NCBI RefSeq assembly: GCF_012396185.1
Contig: NZ_JAAXOW010000001.1
Span: 558,001-622,000, forward strand
Length of the DNA stretch: 64,000 bases
DNA from: Sanguibacter hominis ATCC BAA-789
GTDB taxonomy: Bacteria; Actinomycetota; Actinomycetes; Actinomycetales; Cellulomonadaceae
Direction of reading: 5' to 3'
This document shows positions 48,141-57,789 of the stretch, in pieces. Position 1 is the stretch's first letter. The number at the start of each line of letters is the position of its first letter. The notes under the pieces were generated by a model, which saw only the letters and a list, made by a program, of their open reading frames with translations, searched no databases and had not been told where the DNA came from. The translations under genes were made by a program, and so were the position numbers.

Positions 48141-49013
48141 TCAGCCCGGCTCGACCTCTTCGTCCATCCGCCGCGCGCGGATCCTCTCCGCGCGCGCGGC
48201 CAGCTCGTCGTCAGCCGGGTAGACGACCTCCTCGAGCACGAGCCCGTGCGCAGGCACGACGCCCGCACCCGAGTCGCGCCGTCTGCCCTCGAGGACCTTC
48301 GCGGGCCAGTCCTCGTCCCGGCGCCCCTCGCCCACGGCGATCGACGCCCCGACGAGCGCGCGCACCATGTTGTGGCAGAACGCGTCCGCCTGGACCGACG
48401 CGACGACGAGGCCGCGCTCAGGCCCGTCCTCGACGCGCGTCCACCGCAGCTCCTGCAGCTCGCGGATCGTCGAGGCCCCCTCACGCGGACGGCAGTACGC
48501 CGCGAAGTCCCGCAGCCCGAGGAGCGGCTGGCACGCGCGGTCCATCGCCGCGACGTCGAGCCCGGCCCGGTTCCACAGCACCCAGTCGCGCGTGAGCGGG
48601 TCCCTGAGCTCCGGCCGGTCGGCGACCCGGTAGGAGTAGCGCCGACGCAGCGCGCTGAAGCGCGCGTCGAAACCCTGCGGCGCGGGTGCGGCACGGTGCA
48701 CGACGACGTCGGTCGGCAGGACCCCCGCGAGGCGCGACACGAGCGCATCACCCGGCGCACGCCCGGACCGGCCTACGACGGCCTCCCACATCTCGATCGG
48801 GACGTCGACGTGCGCGACCTGGCCACGCGAGTGGACGCCGGCGTCGGTCCGCCCGGCGACCGTCAGGCGTACCGACGGGAGGCGGAGGACGCGCGCGAGC
48901 GCCTCCTCCAGGGTGCCCTGCACGGTGCGGAGGCCCGGCTGGGTCGCCCAGCCCGAGAAGTCGGTCCCCCGGTAGGAGAGGTCGAGGCGCAGACGGATCA
49001 CGCGGACCATCAT
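48141..49013 (-). CDS. truA: tRNA pseudouridine(38-40) synthase
   Basis: The 290-residue enzyme isomerises U38-U40 in tRNA anticodon arms. [19 protein letters not shown] (51-69) contains catalytic Asp57; [12 protein letters not shown] and [20 protein letters not shown] are conserved. The C-terminal 30 residues are a charged helix. It follows rplQ in many actinobacterial genomes, and here lies just beyond a plus-strand glucokinase-like gene. Confidence 0.96.
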   Translation of the reverse strand: MMVRVIRLRLDLSYRGTDFSGWATQPGLRTVQGTLEEALARVLRLPSVRLTVAGRTDAGVHSRGQVAHVDVPIEMWEAVVGRSGRAPGDALVSRLAGVLPTDVVVHRAAPAPQGFDARFSALRRRYSYRVADRPELRDPLTRDWVLWNRAGLDVAAMDRACQPLLGLRDFAAYCRPREGASTIRELQELRWTRVEDGPERGLVVASVQADAFCHNMVRALVGASIAVGEGRRDEDWPAKVLEGRRRDSGAGVVPAHGLVLEEVVYPADDELAARAERIRARRMDEEVEPG

Positions 49014-49052
49014 CCCGCACGCAGCGCCGCGCTCGGTCGGTACCGTGGCCGC

Positions 49053-49832
49053 ATGGAAACCACAGCCCGCGACGTCCTGACCCTGAGCGTCGACTGCGGC
49101 GGCTCAGGCATCAAGGCGGGCGTGCTCGACGCGTCGGGTACCGCGCACGCGCCCGCGGTGCGGATCGAGACGCCCTACCCGCTCTCCCCGGAACGTCTCG
49201 TCCGCACGGTCGCCGACCTCGCGGCTTCACTGCCGCCAGCGTCGAGGCTGAGCCTCGGCATGCCGGGAATGATCCGGCACGGCGTCGTCGTCGCGACACC
49301 GCACTACATCAACCGCGCCGGGCCGCGCAGCCGTCCCCTCCCCGAGCTCGTCGCGGCGTGGGCCGATCTCGACCTTGCGGCCGCGCTCGAAAGCGAGCTC
49401 GGGATCCCGACGATCGTCGTCAACGACGCCGAGCTCCACGGGGCGGGAGTCATCGCGGGCGCGGGCCTCGAGCTCGTCCTGACGCTCGGTACCGGCCTCG
49501 GCTCAGCGCACTACGACGGCGGGCGGCTCGCCCCGCACCTCGAGCTGTCGCACGCGCCCGTCCGGCGCGCCACGACCTACGACGCGTACATCGGCGAACC
49601 TGAACGACGACGCCTCGGGGACGCCCTATGGTCCCGCCGGGTGCTCCGGGTCGTCGAGGGGCTCGCGCCTGTCTTCCGCTGGGACCGTCTCTACCTGGGC
49701 GGCGGGAACTCGGGCCGCATCACGGCGCAGGTGCGCGACCGGCTCGGGCCGGAGGTTGTCGTCGTGCCGAACTCGGCGGCGCTCGTGGGCGGGGCGCGCG
49801 CCTGGACGCTGTGGGGCGACGACAGGCCCTGA
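49053..49832 (+). CDS. ROK-family kinase, polyphosphate glucokinase-like
   Basis: The 259-residue ASKHA protein opens [16 protein letters not shown] (phosphate 1 motif) and has [20 protein letters not shown] (catalytic Asp125) and [12 protein letters not shown]. The form resembles actinobacterial PPGK, which phosphorylates glucose with polyphosphate or ATP. The canonical CxCGxxGCxE zinc motif of ROK repressors is absent. It is plus-strand, in divergent orientation to truA and converging on rplQ; its 3' end shares the rplQ terminator. Start ATG 49053. Confidence 0.82.
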   Translation: METTARDVLTLSVDCGGSGIKAGVLDASGTAHAPAVRIETPYPLSPERLVRTVADLAASLPPASRLSLGMPGMIRHGVVVATPHYINRAGPRSRPLPELVAAWADLDLAAALESELGIPTIVVNDAELHGAGVIAGAGLELVLTLGTGLGSAHYDGGRLAPHLELSHAPVRRATTYDAYIGEPERRRLGDALWSRRVLRVVEGLAPVFRWDRLYLGGGNSGRITAQVRDRLGPEVVVVPNSAALVGGARAWTLWGDDRP

Positions 49833-49925
49833 GCCTGCAGTCAGGGACCCGCCACGCGGTGCGACGCTGTGCCTGCCCCCCCGCGCCGGCCTGTCCCTCT
49901 CGAGCCGATCGATGCCGTGAAGAAC

Positions 49926-49962
49926 GACGAGGCCCGCGCACCATCGGTGCGCGGGCCTCGTC
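49926..49962. terminator. terminator of the rpoA-rplQ operon, shared with the glucokinase-like gene
   Basis: A 17-bp perfect stem, GACGAGGCCCGCGCACC (49926-49942) with GGTGCGCGGGCCTCGTC (49946-49962), has a 3-nt loop and lies after rplQ and after the convergent plus-strand gene. Confidence 0.87.
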
Positions 49963-49977
49963 ATGAGAGGGGAAGGC

Positions 49978-50496
49978 TCAGGCCTTCTCCTCCGTGGTCT
50001 CCTCGGCGGCGGGGGCGTCCTCGACGACCTCGGCCTCGGCGGACTCCTCGACGACCGGCTCAACGGGCTTCTCAGCCTTCGGAGCGGACTTCTTCGCGGC
50101 CTTCTCAGCCTCGCGGACGACAGCCTGCTTGGGGCTCACGGGCTCGGTGACGAGCTCGATGACCGCCATGGGGGCGTTGTCGCCCTTGCGCGGCGCGACC
50201 TTGATGATGCGGGTGTAGCCACCCTGGCGCTCGGCCATCTGCGGAGCGATCTCGGTGAACAGGACGTGGACGATGCCCTTGTCCGTGATCGTGCGCAGGA
50301 CGCGACGACGGTTGTGCAGGTCGCCGCGCTTGGCGAACGTGATCAGACGCTCGGCCTCGGGACGGAGGCGCTTGGCCTTCGCCTCGGTCGTGGTGATGCG
50401 ACCGTGCTCGAAGAGCGCGGCGGCCAGGTTGGCCAGGATCTTGCGCTCGTGCGACGGGCTACCGCCGAGCCGCGCGCCCTTGGTGGGGGTAGGCAT
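49978..50496 (-). CDS. rplQ: 50S ribosomal protein L17
   Basis: The 172-residue product has the L17 core [34 protein letters not shown] and [30 protein letters not shown]-terminal Ala/Glu/Lys-rich acidic tail of about 50 residues extends it beyond the E. coli form, as in many actinobacteria. It is the last gene of the operon after rpoA, 62 bp between them. Confidence 0.97.
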   Translation of the reverse strand: MPTPTKGARLGGSPSHERKILANLAAALFEHGRITTTEAKAKRLRPEAERLITFAKRGDLHNRRRVLRTITDKGIVHVLFTEIAPQMAERQGGYTRIIKVAPRKGDNAPMAVIELVTEPVSPKQAVVREAEKAAKKSAPKAEKPVEPVVEESAEAEVVEDAPAAEETTEEKA

Positions 50497-50558
50497 TGTT
50501 CTTGCTCCTAGAGAAATTGGGGGGCTGTCCGGCGCTCAGCGCGACGGGCGTGCCAGCG

Positions 50559-51566
50559 TCAGTACTGCTCGGTCTCGAAGTCGCCCTCGTCGCCGTCGCT
50601 GTAGTCGACGGTCGACGGGTCGAAGTCCAGGGGGGAGTCCTTGAGGCCCAGACCCAGGCCCGCAAGCTTCTCCTTGACCTCGGTGATCGACTTGGAACCG
50701 AAGTTCCGGATGTCGAGCAGGTCGGCCTCGCTGCGGGACACGAGCTCACCCACGGTGTGGATGCCCTCGCGCTTGAGGCAGTTGTACGACCGGATCGTCA
50801 GCTGCAGCTCTTCGATCGGCAGAGCCAGGTCGGCGGCGAGCGCAGCGTCGGTCGGCGACGGGCCGATCTCGATGCCCTCGGCCTCGACGTTGAGCTCACG
50901 GGCGAGCCCGAACAGCTCGACGAGCGTCTTGCCTGCGGACGCGAGAGCGTCACGGGGCGAGATCGCCGGCTTGGTCTCGACGTCGACGATCAGCTTGTCG
51001 AAGTCGGTGCGCTGCTCGACACGGGTCGCCTCGACCTTGTACGTCACCTTGAGCACGGGCGAGTAGATCGAGTCGACCGGGATGCGGCCGATCTCGGCGT
51101 CGAACGACTTGTTCTGGCTCGCGGACACATAGCCACGCCCACGCTCGACGGTCAGCTCGATCTCGAGCTTGCCCTTCTCGTTGAGGGTCGCGATGTGCAG
51201 CTCAGGGTTGTGGACCTCGACACCGGCCGGCGGGACGATGTCCGCTGCGGTGACGACACCGGCGCCCTGCTTGCGCAGGTACATCACGACCGGCTCGTCG
51301 TTCTCCGACGAGACCACGAGGTTCTTGATGTTGAGGATGATCTCGGTGACGTCCTCCTTGCCACCCGGCACGGTGGTGAACTCGTGGAGCACACCGTCGA
51401 TGCGGATGGAGGTCACCGCAGCGCCCGGGATGGACGACAGCAGCGTGCGACGCAGCGAGTTGCCGAGCGTGTAGCCGAAGCCCGGCTCGAGCGGCTCGAT
51501 GGAGAAGCGCGAACGGTTCTCCGAGATGACCTCTTCGGTCAGGGTGGGGCGCTGTGCGATCAGCAC
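50559..51566 (-). CDS. rpoA: DNA-directed RNA polymerase alpha subunit
   Basis: The 335-residue subunit has its N-terminal assembly domain ([36 protein letters not shown]) and the C-terminal domain ([46 protein letters not shown]). ATG 51566. It is preceded by rpsK, with rpsD missing from between them, and the 165-bp gap contains a long hairpin. Confidence 0.98.
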   Translation of the reverse strand: MLIAQRPTLTEEVISENRSRFSIEPLEPGFGYTLGNSLRRTLLSSIPGAAVTSIRIDGVLHEFTTVPGGKEDVTEIILNIKNLVVSSENDEPVVMYLRKQGAGVVTAADIVPPAGVEVHNPELHIATLNEKGKLEIELTVERGRGYVSASQNKSFDAEIGRIPVDSIYSPVLKVTYKVEATRVEQRTDFDKLIVDVETKPAISPRDALASAGKTLVELFGLARELNVEAEGIEIGPSPTDAALAADLALPIEELQLTIRSYNCLKREGIHTVGELVSRSEADLLDIRNFGSKSITEVKEKLAGLGLGLKDSPLDFDPSTVDYSDGDEGDFETEQY

Positions 51567-51685
51567 TGGTTCTGTCCTTTCAGTGCGCGTCCGCCATATG
51601 ACGCGTCACAGACGAAGAGCCCCGGCGGGAAGCTTCCGGCCTGGGATTTCGGCATGGGTACTGGTGCCGCACCGTGGTGCGGCGT

Positions 51686-51724
51686 CAGGCCGCCGGCAGG
51701 GCACATGCCCTGGCCGGCGGCCTG
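51686..51724 (-). other. long hairpin in the rpsK-rpoA gap where rpsD would be
   Basis: CAGGCCGCCGGC (51686-51697) pairs with GCCGGCGGCCTG (51713-51724), with an inner AGGGCA/TGCCCT stem and a bulged G. The 165-bp gap is long for this operon. A smaller stem CGCACC/GGTGCG lies at about 51667-51680. Confidence 0.65.
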
Positions 51725-51731
51725 GAACCGA

Positions 51732-52139
51732 TCACACGCGGCGGCGCTTCGGCGGACGGCAACCGTTGTGGGCCTGAGGCGTGACGTCCTGGATCGAACC
51801 GACCTCGAGGCCAGCGGCCTGGAGGGAACGGATCGCGGTCTCGCGGCCGGAGCCCGGACCCTTGACGAAGACGTCGACCTTCTTCATGCCGTGCTCCTGG
51901 GCGCGGCGAGCCGCAGCCTCGGCAGCGAGCTGCGCGGCGAAGGGCGTCGACTTGCGCGAGCCCTTGAAGCCGACCTGGCCGGAGGAGGCCCACGAGATCA
52001 CGGCGCCCGACGGGTCCGTGATCGAGACGATGGTGTTGTTGAAGGTGCTCTTGATGTGCGCCTGGCCGAGGGCTACGTTCTTCTTTTCCTTGCGGCGAGG
52101 CTTGCGCGCACCGGAGGCGGCGCGAGTCTTGGGAGGCAT
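51732..52139 (-). CDS. rpsK: 30S ribosomal protein S11
   Basis: The 135-residue protein has [49 protein letters not shown] and ends [11 protein letters not shown], all canonical for S11. The N-terminal [18 protein letters not shown] extension is short and basic. It lies between rpsM and rpoA; rpsD is absent. Confidence 0.97.
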   Translation of the reverse strand: MPPKTRAASGARKPRRKEKKNVALGQAHIKSTFNNTIVSITDPSGAVISWASSGQVGFKGSRKSTPFAAQLAAEAAARRAQEHGMKKVDVFVKGPGSGRETAIRSLQAAGLEVGSIQDVTPQAHNGCRPPKRRRV

Positions 52140-52215
52140 GTCTTTGATCTCTCCTGGTCTGAGGTAATCGGACCGCGCGGCGGGGCGAGACCCCTGCGCG
52201 GACTGCTGCTACTGC

Positions 52216-52590
52216 TTAGCGGGCCTTCTTCTTACCGGCCACGGTGCGCTTCGGGCCCTTGCGGGTACGCGCGTTGGTCTTGGTGCGCTGACCGCGCACC
52301 GGGAGGCCGCGGCGGTGACGCAGGCCCTCGTAGCAGCCGATCTCGACCTTGCGGCGGATGTCGGCAGCAACCTCACGACGGAGATCACCTTCGAGCTTGT
52401 AGTTGCCCTCGAGGAAGTCGCGCAGCGCGACGAGCTGAGCCTCGTCGAGGTCCTTGACGCGGACCTCCGGGCTGATGCCGGTCGCGGCGACTGCCTGCTG
52501 GGCGCGGGTACGGCCGACGCCGTAGATGTAGGTGAGCGCGATCTCGACCCGCTTCTCGCGGGGGAGGTCTACGCCGACAAGACGTGCCAT
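52216..52590 (-). CDS. rpsM: 30S ribosomal protein S13
   Basis: The 124-residue protein begins [26 protein letters not shown] and ends [25 protein letters not shown], the canonical S13 pattern. It is preceded by rpmJ with a 175-bp gap containing a perfect 16-bp palindrome (52708-52723). Confidence 0.97.
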   Translation of the reverse strand: MARLVGVDLPREKRVEIALTYIYGVGRTRAQQAVAATGISPEVRVKDLDEAQLVALRDFLEGNYKLEGDLRREVAADIRRKVEIGCYEGLRHRRGLPVRGQRTKTNARTRKGPKRTVAGKKKAR

Positions 52591-52707
52591 GTGTGGCTCC
52601 TGTACTGCGTTCGGAGGTCTTCCGCACCATCTTCCCGCTGTTGCGGGCCCCAGCCTCCGAGCCGAGGGTTCGCGACGCCACGAGGGCGTTCGGTGGTGGT
52701 GCGCTGA

Positions 52708-52723
52708 TGCCCCTGCAGGGGCA
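52708..52723. other. 16-bp perfect palindrome in the rpmJ-rpsM gap
   Basis: TGCCCCTGCAGGGGCA is self-complementary and can form a hairpin in the mRNA leader before rpsM. No T-run follows. It may be a processing or attenuation structure. Confidence 0.45.
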
Positions 52724-52765
52724 GATCTGCGGCGCGTGACTGCACGTGCCAGCGGACAGGCTGTG

Positions 52766-52879
52766 TCAGCCCTGGCGCTGCTTGTGCCGCACGTTCTCGC
52801 AGATGACCTGGACGCGGCCGTGGCGACGGATCACCTTGCACTTGTCGCAGATCTTCTTGACGCTGGGCTTGACCTTCAT
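52766..52879 (-). CDS. rpmJ: 50S ribosomal protein L36
   Basis: The 37-residue protein ([19 protein letters not shown]..., read directly) has the zinc ligands Cys11, Cys14, Cys27 and His32, the zinc-binding form of L36. It sits between infA and rpsM, with a TCA stop complement at 52766-52768. Confidence 0.97.
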   Translation of the reverse strand: MKVKPSVKKICDKCKVIRRHGRVQVICENVRHKQRQG

Positions 52880-52960
52880 CGTGGTTCCTTCGCCGCCGTA
52901 CGGCGGGCCGTCCGATCGTCGATCGTCCGGTGGCGCGCCGGCAGGTTGTCGGTGACGTGG

Positions 52961-53182
52961 TTACTTGTAGCGGTAGACGATACGGCCGCGGGACAGGTCG
53001 TACGGGCTCAGCTCGACCACGACCCGGTCCTCAGGGAGGATCCGGATGTAGTGCTGACGCATCTTGCCCGAGATGTGAGCGAGCACCTTGTGACCGTTGG
53101 CCAGCTCCACGCGAAACATCGCGTTCGGCAGGGCCTCGACCACGCTGCCCTCAATCTCGATGACACCGTCCTTCTTCGCCAT
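52961..53182 (-). CDS. infA: translation initiation factor IF-1
   Basis: The 73-residue OB-fold protein reads [20 protein letters not shown]...[15 protein letters not shown]. It blocks the A-site during initiation. ATG 53182 follows GGAGG (GGAGGAT); the frame continues upstream without homology. It heads the infA-rpmJ-rpsM-rpsK-rpoA-rplQ unit, separated from map by an inserted regulator gene. Confidence 0.97.
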   Translation of the reverse strand: MAKKDGVIEIEGSVVEALPNAMFRVELANGHKVLAHISGKMRQHYIRILPEDRVVVELSPYDLSRGRIVYRYK

Positions 53183-53385
53183 ATCCTCCGCTAACTCCTG
53201 GTTGAACATCCCACCCGGATGGATCACGCTCACGAGGCGCCGAGAGGCGCCCACGCACACGTCACCGCGGCACCGGGTCTGCTGGGCGGCATGCAAGACA
53301 CATACCAACGCAACATCGTACGGCATCGGGCAGGGCGGGTAAACCCGGGAAGGGCCGCAGCAGGCCCGTGCCGTGCGTCACAGCA

Positions 53386-53427
53386 CACGTCCGCCCCGTG
53401 AGGCAGGGGCATCACGGGGCGGACGTG
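53386..53427. terminator. terminator downstream of the LuxR/MalT-type gene
   Basis: A perfect 16-bp stem (CACGTCCGCCCCGTGA, 53386-53401, with TCACGGGGCGGACGTG, 53412-53427) closes on a 10-nt loop. It lies just beyond the stop at 53434 and upstream of the infA unit. Confidence 0.85.
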
Positions 53428-53433
53428 GGCTCG

Positions 53434-56010
53434 TCAGGCGTGAGGCGCCTCAATCAGCCCGCACTCGATGGCGCGCTGGATCGTCTCAGCACCCGAATGG
53501 GTGCCGAGCTTGCGGTAGATCGACCGCAGGTGCGTCTTGACCGTGTTGGTCGTGAGATAGAGACGCTTCGCGACCGCCCCGAGCGAGTCGCTCACGGCGA
53601 GAGTCTCGAGGACCTCGCGCTCACGCTCGCTCAGCTCTGCCACGACTGACGGCACCGGGAACACGTCGGCGCGCACACCGGCGTCGTCGAGCCTCGCGAG
53701 CACCGCTGCGAGCTCCGGGACGGCGGGGACCATCGCCTCGAGGAGCGGCCGCGGGAGCAAGGCGAACGGCTGGAACAGCTCGCTGTCGGTCGCGACCGCG
53801 ATCGCCTCACGCATCGCACGGACGGCCTCGGCCTCGCGGCCCCGCGCGTTCTCCGCGAGCGCGGCGACGAGCTGCAGACCGAGACGCTGGCGGGCAGGCC
53901 GGTGGGTCGAGTGCGCGCCTTGCGACGCGAGGAGCGCCGCCCGGCCGTAGTCGCCGGCCATGAACGCTGTCCGGACCCGCGGCAGCAGCAACCCGTCCTG
54001 GTCGCCCTCCCACCGCGTCAGCACGGCACGCGCGCGCAGCACCTGCCCCATGGACAGCAGCAGGTCGACCCGCGCCGCGACGAGCAGGTTGGTGATGAGG
54101 TCGTCGGCAGGCAGGCCCGAGCTCATCACCCACTGGCTCGACTTCTCGAACTCCTCGAACTCCTCGTACTGCCCACCCTCCAGGAGGGAGAGCTGCGCTC
54201 GCGCCAGGGCCCCGAGCGACATCACCTCGGCGTCACCGCCGATCGCGTCGACGACTGCCGCGCGCGCTGCCGGGAGGTCGACTCCTGCGATCGCCGCGAG
54301 CGCCCTCGCGCCGGCGAGGACCGGCGCGAGGTCCGCGACGTCGGCTGGGTCAGCCGATGCCGCCGCACGGGTTGCCTCGTCGATCCAGGCACGCGCGTCC
54401 TTGATGCCCCCCGTCACGGTGCACGTGAGCGCCGCGCCGACGGCGGCACGCGCCTCGGCGGCGGCGGCTCCGGACGCGGCCGCGAGCCGGTGCGCGTCCG
54501 TGAACACGGCACGAGCGCCGTCGGTGTCCGTGCGGGCCAGGCGCGTCGCGCCCAGCTCGCACAGGACCGCGGGCAGATCGGCGCGCACGTCGGGCGCCAG
54601 GTCGGCATAGCGCTCAGCGACGTCACGCGTACGTTCGCGCACGGACCGAGCGGCTCCGTGCCGCCAGCCAGCAAGGCGACCGAGCTCTGGCGTCCCCGGC
54701 GCGCTGGCGGCCGTGCCCTCCGTCGTCGCGGGCTTCGCCACGTCGTTCGAGTAGTCACGCAGGACGACGAGGCGCGGGCTGCGTGCGACCACGTCGGCGG
54801 GAAGCCGGTCGACGAGCTTTAACAGCTCGCTCTCCCCCTGTGCAGCGAGCATGTGCCACGAGCTCTCGACGCACTCGACGACCTCGTCCCACAGTCGCGC
54901 ACGCACGAGGTGCACGAGCGCCTGCCCGGCGCGCCCCTGGTCGAGGAGGACACCGGCCGACACCTGCGAGAGCTCTCGAAACTGCTCCGGCGCCTCGCTG
55001 CGCAGCCGCTGCACGCACTCGCGGCGCACAGCAGGCAGGTGCGCGTAGACCGCGTCCTCACCGGAGCCGTGGACGCGCAGCAGGCCGGCCGCAAGCAGCG
55101 TGTCGATGTGTCCGTCGACGTCAGCATCGCCACACACGCGGGCGGCGAGTGCACGCGTGAACTCGACGAGCACCGACGTGCGGGTGACGAAGTCGGCGAG
55201 ACCGGGGACGGCGAACTCGTCCCAGACCGTCCGCAGGAACCAGCGGCCGGAGTCGAGGTTGAGCGCGAAACCCGCGCCCGGCACCTGGTCGGCGGCGGAA
55301 CCGGCGAGGATGACCCTGACGAGCGCGGGCCATCCGGCCGTCTCGTCGCACAGGGTCTGCGCCTCGTCGCGACCGAGCACGATCCCCTGCTGCGCAGCGA
55401 GGCCGAGCACGTCCTCCACCCCGAGCGCGAGGTCGGCGGGACGCACGACGACGGAGTCGACGACGGCCGCGCCGACGACCTCGAGGCTCGTGACGGTCCG
55501 GGTGCAGACGATCAGGTAGAGGTGCTCCATCGTCTGGACGAGATCGAGCAGCGACTGCTCGATCCCGAGCCGTCCGGACGTCGACTCGAACCGGTCGAGC
55601 ACCACGTAGACGGGCCGGGTGCGCTGGCTGAGCAGCTGGACGACCCGCTCCCGGCCCCTGGCGGACGACGCGGCGACCTTGCGGTGCGTGGTCGTGAACT
55701 CCTCGAGCCTGCTGCCCAGGACGTCCCAGAACGCCTCTGCGCCGGGACCCTCGACGAACGACAGGGCGTCGGAGCCGAGCCACAGCACGTCGACGTCGTC
55801 ATCCTGCATCGAGCGCAGCCACTGGGCGGCGAGCATGGACTTACCGAAACCGTGCGGAGCCCGGATGACCGTGAGCGGTTCCGGCCGGGCGAACCGTGCG
55901 AACGACCTGTGGGTCGTCGCGCTGGCCGCGTGGACACGCGGCAGACCCCTGAGATTTGCCCTCGCGGGCTGGCGTGCGCGATCTGCGCGCACGGGCAACT
56001 CAATAGACAT
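53434..56010 (-). CDS. large LuxR/MalT-type ATP-dependent transcriptional regulator (LAL)
   Basis: The 858-residue protein has a P-loop APHGFGKSM (51-59) at the head of a STAND-type ATPase domain. The middle is Ala/Leu-rich helices resembling TPR-like repeats (AALVR, LARTDTDGARAVFTDAHRLAAA). It ends in a LuxR winged helix (792-858): LSEREREVLETLAVSDSLGAVAKRLYLTTNTVKTHLRSIYRKLGTHS. MalT-type proteins bind ATP and an inducer and activate operons. The gene lies between map and infA, an unusual place. Candidate palindromes occur upstream at 56047-56084. Inducer and regulon unknown. Confidence 0.88.
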   Translation of the reverse strand: MSIELPVRADRARQPARANLRGLPRVHAASATTHRSFARFARPEPLTVIRAPHGFGKSMLAAQWLRSMQDDDVDVLWLGSDALSFVEGPGAEAFWDVLGSRLEEFTTTHRKVAASSARGRERVVQLLSQRTRPVYVVLDRFESTSGRLGIEQSLLDLVQTMEHLYLIVCTRTVTSLEVVGAAVVDSVVVRPADLALGVEDVLGLAAQQGIVLGRDEAQTLCDETAGWPALVRVILAGSAADQVPGAGFALNLDSGRWFLRTVWDEFAVPGLADFVTRTSVLVEFTRALAARVCGDADVDGHIDTLLAAGLLRVHGSGEDAVYAHLPAVRRECVQRLRSEAPEQFRELSQVSAGVLLDQGRAGQALVHLVRARLWDEVVECVESSWHMLAAQGESELLKLVDRLPADVVARSPRLVVLRDYSNDVAKPATTEGTAASAPGTPELGRLAGWRHGAARSVRERTRDVAERYADLAPDVRADLPAVLCELGATRLARTDTDGARAVFTDAHRLAAASGAAAAEARAAVGAALTCTVTGGIKDARAWIDEATRAAASADPADVADLAPVLAGARALAAIAGVDLPAARAAVVDAIGGDAEVMSLGALARAQLSLLEGGQYEEFEEFEKSSQWVMSSGLPADDLITNLLVAARVDLLLSMGQVLRARAVLTRWEGDQDGLLLPRVRTAFMAGDYGRAALLASQGAHSTHRPARQRLGLQLVAALAENARGREAEAVRAMREAIAVATDSELFQPFALLPRPLLEAMVPAVPELAAVLARLDDAGVRADVFPVPSVVAELSEREREVLETLAVSDSLGAVAKRLYLTTNTVKTHLRSIYRKLGTHSGAETIQRAIECGLIEAPHA

Positions 56011-56365
56011 GTGACAGACGCTCCCCCGAGACGTGACTGAATGACTCGGTACACCCGAGACGGGCTACTCGTACCGACGTCGGTCACGATATTCCGAATC
56101 ACCCTCGTTCTGACAGGGGGTTTACACCAGGAGGGCGGGTGAAGTCCCGGGTGAGGCGTTGACGAGGGACCAAGGGTCCTACTTGATCAGAGGCGTCTCG
56201 TGGAGGTGCCTGTTTGCCATCATGCGTCGCCCCCTTCCGGGGACGCGCGGGAGGGAGGCTGTCCTCGACCAGGTTGCGCCGACGATGACTCGCACGAGCG
56301 CGTGCAGGGGCTTCAACGGCCGCGCGGGCGGCTCGGAGCTGGGCGCTGCGAGCCTGCCAGCGAGG
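56011..56365. promoter_or_regulatory. 355-bp gap between map and the LuxR/MalT-type gene
   Basis: It contains the upstream region of the MalT-like gene and the end of map. A palindrome ACCGACGTCGGT (56073-56084) and the outer inverted pair CGGTAC/GTACCG (56047-56052 and 56071-56076) are candidate regulator sites. A hairpin for map lies at 56330-56354. No gene is supported; a plus-strand open frame at 56159 is the shadow of map. Confidence 0.45.
56330..56354 (-). terminator. probable terminator downstream of map
   Basis: GGCTCG-x-AGC (56330 onward) pairs with GCT-x-CGAGCC ending at 56354, with one G-G mismatch, right after the map stop codon. It lacks a T-run. Confidence 0.4.
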
Positions 56366-57199
56366 TCAGCTGCCGAGCGACGTGATCTTGATGCCCCGGT
56401 CTTCGAGCTTGGCCCGGCCGCCGTCGGTGGCGGTCAGGACCCAGATGCCGTCCTCGAGGACGGCGACGGTGTGCTCCCAGTGCGCGGCTCGTGCGCCGTC
56501 GTCGGTGACGACCGTCCAGTCGTCCTCGCACACCTGCGTGAACCTCTCGCCCCTCGTCACCATGGGCTCGATCGCGATGCACATGCCGGGACGCACACGA
56601 GGGCCTCGGTCGCGGACCCGGAAGTTGGGGACGTCGGGCGACTGGTGCATGGCAGAGCCGATGCCGTGGCCGACGTACTCCTGGACGATCCCGTACGGGG
56701 CGAGCGGGTCAGAGGCGGCCACGACGCTGTCCTCGACGGCAGCACCGACCTCGTGGAGGCGCTCCGCGCGGGCGAGCGCAGCGATACCCGCCCACATGGC
56801 TTCTTCGGTGACGGCGGACAGCCTCGCGTCCGCTGGGTCGACGTCTCCGACGAGGACCGTGACGGCGCTGTCCCCGTGCCAGCCGTCGACGATAGCGCCG
56901 CAGTCCACCGAGACCACGTCGCCGTCCTGGATCACACGGTCGCCCGGGATGCCGTGGACAACCTCGTCGTTGACGCTGATGCACGTCGTAGCCGGGTAGC
57001 CCTGGTAGCCGAGGAACGAGGACCGCGCCCCGCGACCCGCGATCACCTCAGCAGCGATGGCGTCGAGCTCAGCGGTCGTCACGCCGATCGCCACAGCCTC
57101 CTGTACGGCGGCGAGCGCGTCAGCGACGACGAGCCCGGCCTCCCGCATCCGCAGGATCTCGTCGATCGACTTGATCTCGATCCGGTCCAACCCGAACAC
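56366..57199 (-). CDS. map: methionine aminopeptidase type I
   Basis: The 277-residue enzyme removes initiator Met. The five metal ligands are Asp99 (SVDCGA), Asp110 (GWHGDSA), His178 (GHGIG), Glu211 (IEPM) and Glu242 (EHTVAV). The order secY-adk-map is conserved; its start is 11 bp from adk. Confidence 0.97.
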   Translation of the reverse strand: MFGLDRIEIKSIDEILRMREAGLVVADALAAVQEAVAIGVTTAELDAIAAEVIAGRGARSSFLGYQGYPATTCISVNDEVVHGIPGDRVIQDGDVVSVDCGAIVDGWHGDSAVTVLVGDVDPADARLSAVTEEAMWAGIAALARAERLHEVGAAVEDSVVAASDPLAPYGIVQEYVGHGIGSAMHQSPDVPNFRVRDRGPRVRPGMCIAIEPMVTRGERFTQVCEDDWTVVTDDGARAAHWEHTVAVLEDGIWVLTATDGGRAKLEDRGIKITSLGS

Positions 57200-57210
57200 A
57201 GCGCCCCTTG

Positions 57211-57789
57211 TCAGGCCAGGATCGACTCGATGGCCGCGACCAGGCGGGCCGTGACGTCGTCGATGTCACCGAGACCGTCGACGCGTACCAGATCGCCGTC
57301 CGCCTCGTACTCGGCGCTGACGGGAGCGGTCTGCTCCGCGTAGACCTCGAGGCGGTGACGGATCACGTCCTCGTTGTCGTCCACGCGTCCCTCGATCTCG
57401 GCCCGCTTGAGGAGGCGTGCGACGACCGCCTCGGCGTCAGCCGTGATCTCGACTGCACCATCCAGGGTGACGCCGAGCTCACCGAGGATGACCTTGAGCT
57501 CTGCGACCTGGGCGACGTTCCGCGGATATCCGTCGAGCAGGAAGCCCTCGACGACGTCGGCCTGAGCGAGGCGGTCGCGGACCATGTCGTTCGTCACGGA
57601 GTCAGGGACGAGCTCGCCCTTGTCCGTGTAGCTCTGTGCGAGCTTGCCCAGCTCCGTGCCGCCCTTGATGTTCGCGCGGAAGATGTCGCCGGTCGAGATC
57701 GCCGGGACGCCGAACCGCTCGGCGAGCCGGACAGCCTGGGTGCCCTTGCCCGCTCCGGGCGGGCCGAGAAGGACGAGACGTGCGCTCAA
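57211..57789 (-). CDS. adk: adenylate kinase
   Basis: The 192-residue enzyme has GPPGAGKGT (9-17) and the NMP-binding region. The LID is the short form (RAEIEGRVDDNEDVIRHRL) without zinc Cys, as usual in actinobacteria. The stop of secY overlaps the start of adk by 4 bp. Confidence 0.97.
   Translation of the reverse strand: MSARLVLLGPPGAGKGTQAVRLAERFGVPAISTGDIFRANIKGGTELGKLAQSYTDKGELVPDSVTNDMVRDRLAQADVVEGFLLDGYPRNVAQVAELKVILGELGVTLDGAVEITADAEAVVARLLKRAEIEGRVDDNEDVIRHRLEVYAEQTAPVSAEYEADGDLVRVDGLGDIDDVTARLVAAIESILA

Noticed and set aside
45085-48222. A 1,045-residue plus-strand open frame
   Set aside because: It is antisense to trhO and the ABC-F gene, whose motifs are unmistakable.
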